Part shown: piece after piece, positions 31,348-39,704 of the stretch
Position numbering within the stretch: position 1 is the first letter of the stretch
Layout: each line of letters starts with the position of its first letter
Source of the DNA: CANKJK01 sp964400405
Lineage (GTDB): Bacteria > Acidobacteriota > Vicinamibacteria > Vicinamibacterales > UBA2999
NCBI GenBank assembly: GCA_964400405.1
Contig: CAYNUO010000018.1
Span: 1-47,187 of the forward strand
Reading direction: 5' to 3'
Length of the DNA stretch: 47,187 nucleotides
Made by a program: the position numbers and the translations under genes
Notes under the pieces: generated by a model
Told to the model about the DNA's origin: nothing
Databases searched by the model: none
Seen by the model: only the letters and a program-made list of their open reading frames with translations

Positions 31348-33978
31348 TCACGTTCCGGAGCTTGCCCGCCACATCCGTTCGACGTCGTGCCGGAGCCGGG
31401 CGGTCAGCGCGTCGTCGCCCTCGTCAGGGCCGGCCTGGATCGGCGCTCCGAAGGTCACCGTGATCTGGTGGCCGCTCCACGGCAGCAGACGCGACCAGGC
31501 CAGCGACCGCCGTCGCGGCCAGACCTCGAACGCACCGGCGATCGCGACCGGCACGATCGGCACGCCGAGATGACGCGCGAGAATCGCCGCTCCCTTCTTG
31601 AACTTCTTCGGGGAGCCGTCGATCGAGCGTTCGCCTTCCGGGAACAGCATCAGCACGCGCCCACGCCGAAGGCCGGCCGCGGCGGCCTGCATCGCCGGCA
31701 GCAGGTTCGCGTCCGGATCCACCGGCACGACGTTCAGCTGCGCGGCCACCCACCGCATCACCGGCGTCTCGAAGTACTCCGCCGCGCCGACCGAGAAGAT
31801 GCGCCGGAACGCGCCGTACGGGAGCACCGGCCCCACGAGGAACGGGTCGATGTAGCTCTGGTGGTTCGGGCTGATGATGAACGCGCCGTCTGACGGCAGA
31901 TTCGCCAGACCCCGCACACGTGGGCGTGCGACCAGCGACACGATGCCGCGGGCGAGACAGAAGTAGACGGGCGCCGCGAACGGCCGCGCCCGCAGCACCG
32001 GCGCGAGCACGTCCGGCACACCGCGATCCGCGAGCAGCGACTGCCAGTCCTGCGCGACAGACCCGGAAGCAGCTTCGGCGCCGCGAAAGGCCTCGGCAAG
32101 CTGACGCACGGTGAACGCCTGCTGCGCCACCTCCTCGGGTATGCGCACCCCGAACTGCTGCTCGAGCGAGGCCAGCAGTTCCACCCGCTCCATCGAGTCG
32201 AGGCCGAGGTCCAGCTCGAAGTTGGACGCCGCCCGCACCGTGGCACCGGCCACGAGCCGCTGGACCGCGGCGACGAGCCGCGCGACGTGCGGCTCGAGGT
32301 CCGCGTCCTCCTTCGCCGTGCCACGCACCGCCGCGTCGCTTCGGTTCGCGGCCACGGTCCGCACGAGCGCGCGGAGCTCGCGACGTTTCAGCTTGCCCGT
32401 CGTCGTCCTCGGTAACGGGTCAAGCGAAACGTCGAAGCTCAGCACGCGCTTGTGCGGCGGCAGATGCACGGAGAGCCCCTCGAGCTCGAACCGGATCAGC
32501 TCCTGCACGTTGACGACGCGACGCTCGCGCAGCGCGTCCATGTCCGGCACGATTACGGCGTGCAGACGCTCGCTGGCATGGGCGTCGCCGCCCTCCACAC
32601 CGAGCACGCCCAGCTCCTTGATGAAGGGCGACCCCGCGTACCCGGCCTCGATCTCCTCGGGGTAGATGTTCTTGCCATTGCCGAGGACGATGATCTCCTT
32701 GCTGCGGCCCGTGATCGTCAGGCAGCCGCGCGCATCGAGCCGGCCCAGATCACCGGTGTGCAGCCAGCCGTCGCGCAGCACGTCGGCTGTCGCCTCCGGC
32801 CGGTTCCAGTAGCCCTGCATCACGACGCCGCCGCGGATCAGCACCTCGCCGTCATCCGCGCCCGCCGCCGGCGGCGCGATCCGGATCTCCACGCCTTTGA
32901 GCGGCCGTCCCACAGTGGCAATCGGGTCATCCAACCGGGTCACCGTCGACGCCCCGGAGGTTTCCGTCAGGCCGTAGGCCTGCAGAATCGTCAACCCGAG
33001 ATCGCCGAGATCACGGCCGATGACCGGGTCGAAGCGCGATCCGCCCGTGATGAGCAGGCGCATGCGGCGGCCGACGGTGCGGTGAACCCGACCGAAGAAC
33101 AGACGTCCAAGGTTGATGCCGCCCGCCCGCAGCAGGCGATTCAGGCGCGTCAGGACCCGGAACGCCGTGCGCGTCGCAAACCCGCCCTTCTTCACCTGAT
33201 CCATCACACGGCCGTGGATCAGATAGAAGAACTGCGGCACGCAGGCGAAGACGCTCACACCCTCTTCGTCCAGCGCCTTCAGCAGTTCCTGCGTGTTGAG
33301 CGTCTCGAGGAAGACGACATGCGCGCCGATCGAGAACGGCAGCAGCAGGTTCGCCATCTGGGCGAGCGAGTGAAAGAGCGGCAGCACGCCGAGCACCACG
33401 TCGTGCTCGTCGACATGGACGACCGAGAACGCCCCGTCCTTCTCCGCCAGCAGGTTCGCGTGCGTGAGCACGACGCCCTTCGGGTCCGCCGTCGTACCGG
33501 ACGTATAGAGAATCACGGCCGGGGCCGCCGGCTCGATCGCGGGCTCCGGAGGGATCGCGGCCGGTCCGGCGTCCGCGTTGACCACCTGCGTCAGCGGCAG
33601 CAGACCTTCCGCGGCCACGGCCCCGGTGGCCAGGGCGGCGAGCCGGTCGGACACCGCCAGGAGCCGCGCGCCGCTGTCGCGCACGATCGTGGCGACCTGC
33701 GCTGCGCTGTAGTTGGTGTCGAGCGGCACGGCGATGGCGCCCAGCCTCAGGACGCCGAGGTATGCCCCGCACCACTCGGCGCTGTTCTCGGCAAGCAGCG
33801 CACAGCGGTCGCCCGCGGTCAGGCCCGCCGCCGCGAGGTGAGCGGCTGACCGGCGCGACATCTCATCGAGTTCGCGGTAGGTGAAGCGCCGGATCCCGGA
33901 CGGTCCGCGGACGGATACCGCGGGCCGGTCGCCGAAGCGCGCCACCGTCGCCGCGAACTGCTCAGGGAAGTTCCGCAC
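31348..33978 (-). CDS. Three-domain fusion: AMP-binding acyl ligase, acyl carrier domain, PlsC-like acyltransferase
   Basis: 876 residues. Domain 1 (about 1-545) is an acyl-AMP ligase: VILYTSGTTADPKGVVLTHA near 155, AYGLTETSGASTV, LHTGDLGRLDARGCL and GRSKEIIVLGNGKNIYPEEI near 423. Domain 2 (about 555-640) is an acyl carrier protein with phosphopantetheine serine S595 in LDLGLDSMERVELL. Domain 3 (about 685-876) is a 1-acylglycerol-phosphate acyltransferase: SPNHQSYIDPFLV with H706 and D711, and LFPEGERSIDG near 778. The protein could activate a fatty acid, load it on its own carrier and acylate a lysolipid, like E. coli Aas but with a built-in ACP. It lacks an obvious transmembrane segment. 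It sits after two MacB-type permeases in the sigma-factor operon. Lipid product is not known. Confidence 0.92.
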   Translation of the reverse strand: MRNFPEQFAATVARFGDRPAVSVRGPSGIRRFTYRELDEMSRRSAAHLAAAGLTAGDRCALLAENSAEWCGAYLGVLRLGAIAVPLDTNYSAAQVATIVRDSGARLLAVSDRLAALATGAVAAEGLLPLTQVVNADAGPAAIPPEPAIEPAAPAVILYTSGTTADPKGVVLTHANLLAEKDGAFSVVHVDEHDVVLGVLPLFHSLAQMANLLLPFSIGAHVVFLETLNTQELLKALDEEGVSVFACVPQFFYLIHGRVMDQVKKGGFATRTAFRVLTRLNRLLRAGGINLGRLFFGRVHRTVGRRMRLLITGGSRFDPVIGRDLGDLGLTILQAYGLTETSGASTVTRLDDPIATVGRPLKGVEIRIAPPAAGADDGEVLIRGGVVMQGYWNRPEATADVLRDGWLHTGDLGRLDARGCLTITGRSKEIIVLGNGKNIYPEEIEAGYAGSPFIKELGVLGVEGGDAHASERLHAVIVPDMDALRERRVVNVQELIRFELEGLSVHLPPHKRVLSFDVSLDPLPRTTTGKLKRRELRALVRTVAANRSDAAVRGTAKEDADLEPHVARLVAAVQRLVAGATVRAASNFELDLGLDSMERVELLASLEQQFGVRIPEEVAQQAFTVRQLAEAFRGAEAASGSVAQDWQSLLADRGVPDVLAPVLRARPFAAPVYFCLARGIVSLVARPRVRGLANLPSDGAFIISPNHQSYIDPFLVGPVLPYGAFRRIFSVGAAEYFETPVMRWVAAQLNVVPVDPDANLLPAMQAAAAGLRRGRVLMLFPEGERSIDGSPKKFKKGAAILARHLGVPIVPVAIAGAFEVWPRRRSLAWSRLLPWSGHQITVTFGAPIQAGPDEGDDALTARLRHDVERMWRASSGT

Positions 33979-34011
33979 CGCGGCCTAGCCTACCCGATGG
34001 GGCGCGGGCAG

Positions 34012-35280
34012 TTACTCGTAGCGCAGCGCGTCGATGGGGTCGAGGCGCGAGGCACGAAGGGCAGGCGCCAGCGCACTGATCAGGCCGACGCCCGCGAGCA
34101 GCAGCACCGCCGTGCCGGCCAGCTCCGGCGAGAACACCAGGTGGATGTCGGCTGATCGCGTCGGATCCTCGAGCAGCTGCGAGATGAACGGCATCGGCGT
34201 CAGCAGCCAGAGCACCAGTCCCGACACCGCGATGCCAGTCGCGCCGCCCGCGATCGTGGTCACCACGCCTTCCATCAGAAACTGCAGCAGGATCGCCGAC
34301 CGCCGGGCACCGAGCGCCTTCCTGAGACCGATCTCCCGCGTGCGCTCGGTGACGCTGACCAGCATGATGTTCATCACGCCGACGCCGCCGATCGAGAGCG
34401 TCAGCACGCCGACCACGCCAAGCACGACCGTCAGCGCCACGACGATGCCGCGCGTGATGGCGGTCGTCTCCGCCGAACCGAAACGGTTGAGCGCGCGCTG
34501 GTCCGACGGGTTGAAGCGCAGGCGTTCTCCCAGCACACCCAGCACCTGCCGCGTTGTCCGCTCCTCGACGGACCCGTCGAGGGCCTGATAGACGAAGACG
34601 TCCAGGTACTCCGTGTTCCACAACTGCCCGGCCGTCGTGTGCGGGATGAAGATGCAGAGCTTGTCCGGCCGCTGGTAGTTCGCGAGCTGCACCTTCTCCT
34701 TCTGGACACCGACCACCTCGAACGGCGTTCCGTTCAGGCGGATCGTCTCGCCCACGGCCGGCTGGCCCTGGAAGAGCTTCCGCGCAACCTCGCTCCCGAT
34801 GAACGCGACCCGCCGCTGCAACTGGACGTCCTCCGCGGTGAGGAAGCGTCCCGCTGACGGCTTCTGATTGCGGATCGAGCCGTAGGCCGGCGCCACGGCC
34901 CGTACCAGGTAGTTGGACTGCCGGGCCCGCCACGCCACCGTCATGTCCTTGAAGTACTCGGGGCTCCACGTCTTCACGAGCGCCGATGACGCCGCCGCCT
35001 CGGCGTCGGCCAGCTTCAGCTTGATCACGCGGCCCGCGCGCTCGCCTCCGGCCTGCTGACTGGTCTGCCCAGGGAACACGAGCGTGACGCCATCGCCGAA
35101 CGCCCCGCGGAAACCGGCGTCCATGGCGGCGGCCAGCCCGTTGCCGTAGGCCAGCAGCACGACGACCGCGATGATGCCCCACGAGATGCCGAGCATCGAG
35201 AGGCCGGCGCGCAGACGGTTCCGCACGAGGCCGCGGAGGGCCTCGCGCGCGATCTCGCCTGCCAGCCGCCGGATGCCCAT
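34012..35280 (-). CDS. MacB/FtsX-type ABC transporter permease, second of a pair
   Basis: 422 residues. Four transmembrane helices: one near the N-terminus (LSMLGISWGIIAVVVLLAYG) and three after residue 290 (IVVALTVVLGVVGVLTLSIG and later), separated by a large periplasmic MacB_PCD domain. The end MNIMLVSVTERTREIGLRKA is the coupling signature of MacB/LolC-type permeases. Such permeases use a separate or fused ATPase to move proteins, lipids or drugs across the periplasm. No ATPase gene lies in the window, and this protein has no nucleotide-binding domain. The start follows directly on the stop of the other permease (no gap), suggesting a heterodimer. The next gene downstream is the lipid enzyme. 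Confidence 0.9.
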   Translation of the reverse strand: MGIRRLAGEIAREALRGLVRNRLRAGLSMLGISWGIIAVVVLLAYGNGLAAAMDAGFRGAFGDGVTLVFPGQTSQQAGGERAGRVIKLKLADAEAAASSALVKTWSPEYFKDMTVAWRARQSNYLVRAVAPAYGSIRNQKPSAGRFLTAEDVQLQRRVAFIGSEVARKLFQGQPAVGETIRLNGTPFEVVGVQKEKVQLANYQRPDKLCIFIPHTTAGQLWNTEYLDVFVYQALDGSVEERTTRQVLGVLGERLRFNPSDQRALNRFGSAETTAITRGIVVALTVVLGVVGVLTLSIGGVGVMNIMLVSVTERTREIGLRKALGARRSAILLQFLMEGVVTTIAGGATGIAVSGLVLWLLTPMPFISQLLEDPTRSADIHLVFSPELAGTAVLLLAGVGLISALAPALRASRLDPIDALRYE

Positions 35281-36576
35281 CTAGACCTCCGCTCTCAACG
35301 CTTCCACCGGCGGCAGCGCCGCCGCGCGCCGCGCAGGGTAGGTGGACGTGACGACGCCAACGAGGACCAGCACGCCGATGGCGAGCAGACCGGAAGGCCA
35401 TGTGAGGACCAGCCCCTGGAACCGGGCCGGCATCGGCACGAGGTTCACGAGCGCGCACAGACCGACGGCCACGGCAAAGCCGGAGAGGCCGCTGACGAAG
35501 GTCAGGGCAAAGCCTTCGAGGAAGAACTGACGCTGCACTTCTCCGCTGGTCGCGCCGAGCGCCTTGCGCAGGCCGATCTCGCGCGTCCGTTCCCGGACGG
35601 CGACCAGCATGATGTTCATCACGCCGAGGCCGCCGAGGCCGAGCGTCACCAGGCCGACGACGAGGAAGAACCTCGTCATCGCGCCGATCATGCTGTCCAT
35701 CATCATCGACTCGAGCGAGGTGTCCCACGCGCTGATGGCGTCCCGATCGTCGGGATCGAACCGGTGGCGCGTGGCCAGGATGCGGCGGATGTCCCGCTCG
35801 ATCGGCCAGTCGATGTCGTCGATGCGGCCCGTGCGGGCGTCGAGGATCGCCGGCATCGCGGCCAGCACCTCGGGCCGGGGTGTCACCAGGATGTCGGACA
35901 CCACGCCCGGCTCGGCGTCGGCGCGTGGAAAGTCGCGCCGCATCGCCTCGAACGGGACGAAGACCTTGTCGTTGTCCGGCCCGCTGTAGTTGCTGTCCTG
36001 CTGCTTGCGCCGCAACCGGCCGATCACGGTGTAGGGGTGGCGGCCGACGTGAATCGTCTGGCCGACGGCCGGCCGGCCCGCGAAGAGCTGCGTGGCGACG
36101 TCCGCCCCGATGATCGCGACGCTCCGCGCCTCGTCGTTGTCGGGCGCCAGGAAGCCGCGGCCCTCGGCGATGTCGAGCGTCCGGATCGCCTGGTACTGCG
36201 GCTCCACACCCGTCACGTCCAGCGCCGCGTTGTTGTAGAGACTCTTGATGGTGACGCCGCTCCGCTCGATCTCCGGGCTGACGACGGCGGCCAGTGTGGA
36301 TTGCGTGGCCAGAGCCCGCGCGTCATCGACGGTGAGAAAGATGCGCCGGCCGGCCCGCTCGCCACCCGCCTGCAGCGAGGTGCGCCCACCGCGCACGATC
36401 ACGATGTTCCTGCCGAGTTCCCGCAGCACGGTTTCATTGCCGCGCCGGAACCCCTCGCCCGTCGCCGCGAGCACGACGACGGACACCACGCCCCAGAGGA
36501 TGCCGAACATCGTCAGCACGCTCCGGAGCGTGTTGGCCTTCAGGTTGCCGATGACCTGGACGAGGATCTCGCGCAC
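35281..36576 (-). CDS. MacB/FtsX-type ABC transporter permease, first of a pair
   Basis: 431 residues, same topology as its neighbour: LRSVLTMFGILWGVVSVVVL near the N-terminus, a periplasmic domain, then ARFFLVVGL-like helices and MNIMLVAVRERTREIGLRKA. It differs enough from the second permease to be an old duplicate or a real heterodimer partner. It lies 14 bases after the MacA-type adaptor gene. As with its partner, there is no Walker A or LSGGQ sequence in it. In Acidobacteria families of 'orphan' duplicated permeases without ATPases are known; two separate chains with an adaptor resemble that arrangement but the adaptor argues for a working MacAB-like pump with an ATPase encoded elsewhere. 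Confidence 0.9.
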   Translation of the reverse strand: MREILVQVIGNLKANTLRSVLTMFGILWGVVSVVVLAATGEGFRRGNETVLRELGRNIVIVRGGRTSLQAGGERAGRRIFLTVDDARALATQSTLAAVVSPEIERSGVTIKSLYNNAALDVTGVEPQYQAIRTLDIAEGRGFLAPDNDEARSVAIIGADVATQLFAGRPAVGQTIHVGRHPYTVIGRLRRKQQDSNYSGPDNDKVFVPFEAMRRDFPRADAEPGVVSDILVTPRPEVLAAMPAILDARTGRIDDIDWPIERDIRRILATRHRFDPDDRDAISAWDTSLESMMMDSMIGAMTRFFLVVGLVTLGLGGLGVMNIMLVAVRERTREIGLRKALGATSGEVQRQFFLEGFALTFVSGLSGFAVAVGLCALVNLVPMPARFQGLVLTWPSGLLAIGVLVLVGVVTSTYPARRAAALPPVEALRAEV

Positions 36577-36590
36577 GGGCGGGACTCGGG

Positions 36591-37778
36591 CTACGAAGGA
36601 AGAATGACCCGGTCGCCGGCCTTGAGGCCGCTGGTCACCTGCACCTTGGTACCGTTGCCGACGCCGACCTTCACGGCCACCGAACGGCGGCCATCCCGGC
36701 TCGCGGCGTCCACCACCTGCACGGAGGCGTTCCGGGCGGCGTCGTAGCTCACGGCGCCCTCGGGCACGAGCAGGCTCTCGGGGAGCACTTCGAGCACGAT
36801 CTCGGCGTTGGCCGTCATGTTCGGCCGCAGTTCGCCGGTGGCGTTCGCGATGGACACTTCCACGGCGAACGTCGTGACGTTGTCCTTCTCCACGCCGATC
36901 GGCGAGATGCGCGTCACCTTGCCTGTGAACTTCCTGTCCCGGAAGCTCTCGGTGGTGATGGTGGCGGGCATGCCCAGCCGCACGTGGCCGATGTCCGCTT
37001 CATCCACCTTGCCCTTCACGTACACCTGCTCGACGTCGCCGACCGTCATCACCAGCGTGGCATTGGCGCCCAGATTGAGAATGGACGACACCGCGCTGCC
37101 AACCTCGACGTCGCGCGTGAGCACGGTGCCGCGGATGGGCGCCTTGATGGTGGCGTTGGCCAGCTCCTCCTCGGCCCGCTGCACGGCGGCCCTGGCCTGG
37201 GCGACGGCGGCCGTGGCTTCGGCGAGGCGCGACCGGGCCACGAGGAGCTGCGACTTCGCCGCACGCTGGCGGTTCTCGGCCTGCGCCACGGCCGACTGCG
37301 CATCGTCGAGCTGGCTCTGTGCGATCAGCGTGTCGGCGAACAGCTTCTGCGCGCGCTGGAGGGTGCGGCGGGCGAAGTCCACGTCCGGCCCTTCGGCTTC
37401 GATCTCGCTCTTACCCATCTGCGCCGCCGCGGCCTCGCGCGCGGCCTGAGCGGCCTCGAGGGCGGCCCGCGCTTCCCGCGCACGAGCCGCGAGATTCTCG
37501 CGATCCAGCTCCGCCAGCACCTGGCCGGCGCTGATCCGGTCGTCCACGTTCACCGCGAGCCGTTCGATGATGCCGTTCGCCTTCGACTTGATCTCGACCT
37601 TCGTGATGGGCTCGATGCGGCCGGTGGCGACGACCGAGCGCACGATGCGCCCGGCCTCCACCGTCACGAGCTTCGATTCGTCAATCGCCGCGGGCTTGCG
37701 TGTGAGGGTGGCCGCGCCCACGCCCGCCACGGCGACGGCGGCCACGATGGCCGCCGTGATGACCCGCCGGCGCGTCAC
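36591..37778 (-). CDS. Periplasmic adaptor protein of a MacA/HlyD-type pump
   Basis: 395 residues, GTG start overlapping the stop of the preceding gene by four bases. An N-terminal membrane anchor (VITAAIVAAVAVAGVGAATL) leads to a lipoyl/barrel-sandwich half (KSKANGIIERLAVNVDDRIS, AGQVLAELD), a long alpha-helical hairpin (residues 80-200, rich in Ala/Gln/Arg such as AREARAALEAAQAAREAAAAQ), the second lipoyl half (IKAPIRGTVLTRDVEVGSAV) and a beta-barrel with SPIGVEKDNVTTFAVEV. This is the MacA/HlyD fold that links an inner-membrane permease to an outer-membrane channel. No TolC-like gene is in the window. The C-terminus KVQVTSGLKAGDRVILPS is the usual end of the fourth domain. Confidence 0.92.
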   Translation of the reverse strand: MTRRRVITAAIVAAVAVAGVGAATLTRKPAAIDESKLVTVEAGRIVRSVVATGRIEPITKVEIKSKANGIIERLAVNVDDRISAGQVLAELDRENLAARAREARAALEAAQAAREAAAAQMGKSEIEAEGPDVDFARRTLQRAQKLFADTLIAQSQLDDAQSAVAQAENRQRAAKSQLLVARSRLAEATAAVAQARAAVQRAEEELANATIKAPIRGTVLTRDVEVGSAVSSILNLGANATLVMTVGDVEQVYVKGKVDEADIGHVRLGMPATITTESFRDRKFTGKVTRISPIGVEKDNVTTFAVEVSIANATGELRPNMTANAEIVLEVLPESLLVPEGAVSYDAARNASVQVVDAASRDGRRSVAVKVGVGNGTKVQVTSGLKAGDRVILPS

Positions 37779-39178
37779 GCCAGCGCCTCCGGACCTGCCT
37801 CCGTCGCCGGAGCCGGCGCGACCGGTTCATAGGGCACCCGGCCACGGCTGCGGCGCAGTACCCAGATGGCCGCGCCAAGGCCGACCGTCCACACCAGGAA
37901 CTCGATCATCAGGCCCAGGGCGAGCAGCGTGCCACCGAGGAAACCACCGAAGAATCCGCCGCCCAGCAGGCGCAGGCCGCGCCCAACGAGCGTGAGCAGA
38001 ATCACCGCGCCGACACCCACCGCTGCCTGCGCGTAGAGGCTGCTCGTCACGAACCCGATGCGCCCCGCCAGCGTGCGGCCCAGTTCCAGCGCCACACCCG
38101 AGAACCCGCCGAGCGCTACCAGGGCCACCAGCACCAGCGCGAAGGGCAGCAGCAGGAGGAACGGGATGCCGATGATGGAGACCGCCAGCACGACGACGGT
38201 GAGCACCAGCACCGGGACGAAGAGCACTTCTGCGAGCAGACCCGTGAGCCCCGCGCGAACCGGCTCGGCCGAAGCGCGCATTGCGATTGGCCGCACATAC
38301 CGGCCTCCGATCGCGATCATCACGAACGTCAGGAGCAGGAGCAGCACCCCTCGCCACAACGTGCCCGCGAAGCTGCCAATGCTGAATCCGCGGCTGACGC
38401 TCTGGCGCTTCTTGCCCCACTTGCCGGGCATCGCCATGCCACCATCGCCCACGCCCACTTCATCGATCTTGCCGTCGACACGCGAGCCCGCCTCGCGGCG
38501 CAGCGTGCCGCCAGCCACCGAGACATCGCCTTCCACGACCGACTTCGGCCCGAGCGTCAGCGTGCCACCGACCACGTTGACGTCGCCTTCCACGGTGCCC
38601 TGGAGATCCGCGGTGCCGCCCATCACCACGAGTTCGTCTTCGACCGTGCCGAGAATCCGCGCCGTGCCGCCAAACACCACCACTTCGCCGGCGACCCGGT
38701 CGCCCTCTTCCACCGTGACGTTGCCGCCGAACTTCACGATGCCGTCGCGGTCGCCCTTGCCACGCCGGTCGCGGCGGTCGTCACCAGGGGGCGTCGGAGG
38801 CGTGGGGGGTACCGGCGGAGCGGGCGGCTCGGGCACGATGCCCGCGCCACCGGGAATCGCGCCCGTGAGCGTCGCCACACCTGCCGCGTCCAGATAGGTG
38901 ACGCGGAGCACGAGGTCGGCGTCCTTACCGAGCTTCGTGCGCACGTCTTTGGCGCTGGCCGGTTCGCCGTTGATGCTCACCGCGCCGTCGCGCACCTCGA
39001 TGAGGCGGACGCCCGCGATCGGCGTCTTCGGCACAAGGCCCACGCCCCCGGTGAGCGTCACCACGTCGAACCGCGCACGCGCCTGATCGCGCAGGGCCGT
39101 GACATCCGTCTGTGCCGCCGCGCCCACCGCAATGGCCAGCGCCAGGACCACGCCTCCGACCAACCCTTTTCCACTCAT
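37775..39178 (-). CDS. Bactofilin-like membrane protein (polymer-forming domain plus helices)
   Basis: 467 residues. A signal/anchor (GLVGGVVLALAIAVGAAAQT), then a 90-residue unknown domain, a proline-rich linker (VPEPPAPPVPPTPPTPPG), then a right-handed beta-helix region (KFGGNVTVEEGDRVAGEVVV, ILGTVEDELVVMGGTADLQG, VEGDVSVAGGT) typical of bactofilin/polymer-forming cytoskeletal proteins, here facing the periplasm. From residue 275 four or five hydrophobic helices follow (LLLLLTFVMIAIGGRYV onward), with glycine-rich segments. Bactofilins form filaments that organise the cell envelope. The start overlaps the anti-sigma stop (ATGA) and the stop overlaps the adaptor start (GTGA), so three genes are translationally coupled. 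Role in the operon unknown. Confidence 0.75.
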   Translation of the reverse strand: MSGKGLVGGVVLALAIAVGAAAQTDVTALRDQARARFDVVTLTGGVGLVPKTPIAGVRLIEVRDGAVSINGEPASAKDVRTKLGKDADLVLRVTYLDAAGVATLTGAIPGGAGIVPEPPAPPVPPTPPTPPGDDRRDRRGKGDRDGIVKFGGNVTVEEGDRVAGEVVVFGGTARILGTVEDELVVMGGTADLQGTVEGDVNVVGGTLTLGPKSVVEGDVSVAGGTLRREAGSRVDGKIDEVGVGDGGMAMPGKWGKKRQSVSRGFSIGSFAGTLWRGVLLLLLTFVMIAIGGRYVRPIAMRASAEPVRAGLTGLLAEVLFVPVLVLTVVVLAVSIIGIPFLLLLPFALVLVALVALGGFSGVALELGRTLAGRIGFVTSSLYAQAAVGVGAVILLTLVGRGLRLLGGGFFGGFLGGTLLALGLMIEFLVWTVGLGAAIWVLRRSRGRVPYEPVAPAPATEAGPEALA

Positions 39179-39690
39179 ACGTGTGCCTCTTCCTGAGCGG
39201 CCCGCTCGTCACCGAGCAGCCGCGTCATGCCATACATCGCCATCGCGCCCACCAACTGCAGCGCGACGAGCACTGCCACCGAGCGGGGCGCCGCGGCCGC
39301 CTTGCCCACCGCGGACCCAATCCTTTCGAGCACCGACCACCACCACAGGCCGCCGCCCACCGTGTCTGCCGTCCACACCGCGCCCTGCACGCCGGCCACC
39401 AGGCCGTCTGCCACCAGCGAGAGCACGAACCCACCACCCACGCGCAGCGCCAGAGCCCCCGTGCCGATGGCCACCACCGCCACCGCTGCACGCACCGCCC
39501 AGGCCATGCGCCGCTGACGCACACGCCGCGCCCGCACCACGCGCATCGTCTTCTCGACGAACGCCGGCGCCACCGCCACTGCGGGCAGGTCGGCCATGAG
39601 GCTCGTGAAGGCCTCCTCGGCCGTGGCTTCGCGGCCGTATTCCTCGGCCTCGAGCCACTCACGCCACTTGTCGTCAGGGTTGAACGCCAT
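39175..39690 (-). CDS. Membrane protein, candidate anti-sigma factor
   Basis: 171 residues from ATG 39688-39690, preceded by GAGGGAG at a good distance; a GTG nine bases earlier sits on that site and is less likely. The first 65 residues are soluble and acidic/helical (DDKWREWLEAEEYGRE, AEEAFTSLMADLPAV), followed by a basic patch (VVRARRVRQRRM), a hydrophobic segment (AVRAAVAVVAIGTGALAL) and a second near the C-terminus (SVAVLVALQLVGAMAMYGMT). That is the topology of a membrane-bound anti-sigma factor. It has no cysteines, so the zinc-binding anti-sigma motif is absent. It lies 14 bases after the ECF sigma gene. The assignment is by position and topology, not by homology. Confidence 0.55.
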   Translation of the reverse strand: MAFNPDDKWREWLEAEEYGREATAEEAFTSLMADLPAVAVAPAFVEKTMRVVRARRVRQRRMAWAVRAAVAVVAIGTGALALRVGGGFVLSLVADGLVAGVQGAVWTADTVGGGLWWWSVLERIGSAVGKAAAAPRSVAVLVALQLVGAMAMYGMTRLLGDERAAQEEAHV

Positions 39691-39704
39691 AACTCGCACT
39701 CCCT

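Noticed and set aside
33962..35728. 588-codon minus-strand frame across both permease genes
   Set aside because: Out-of-frame shadow, Arg/Gly/Ala-rich, whereas the two permeases have clear motifs.
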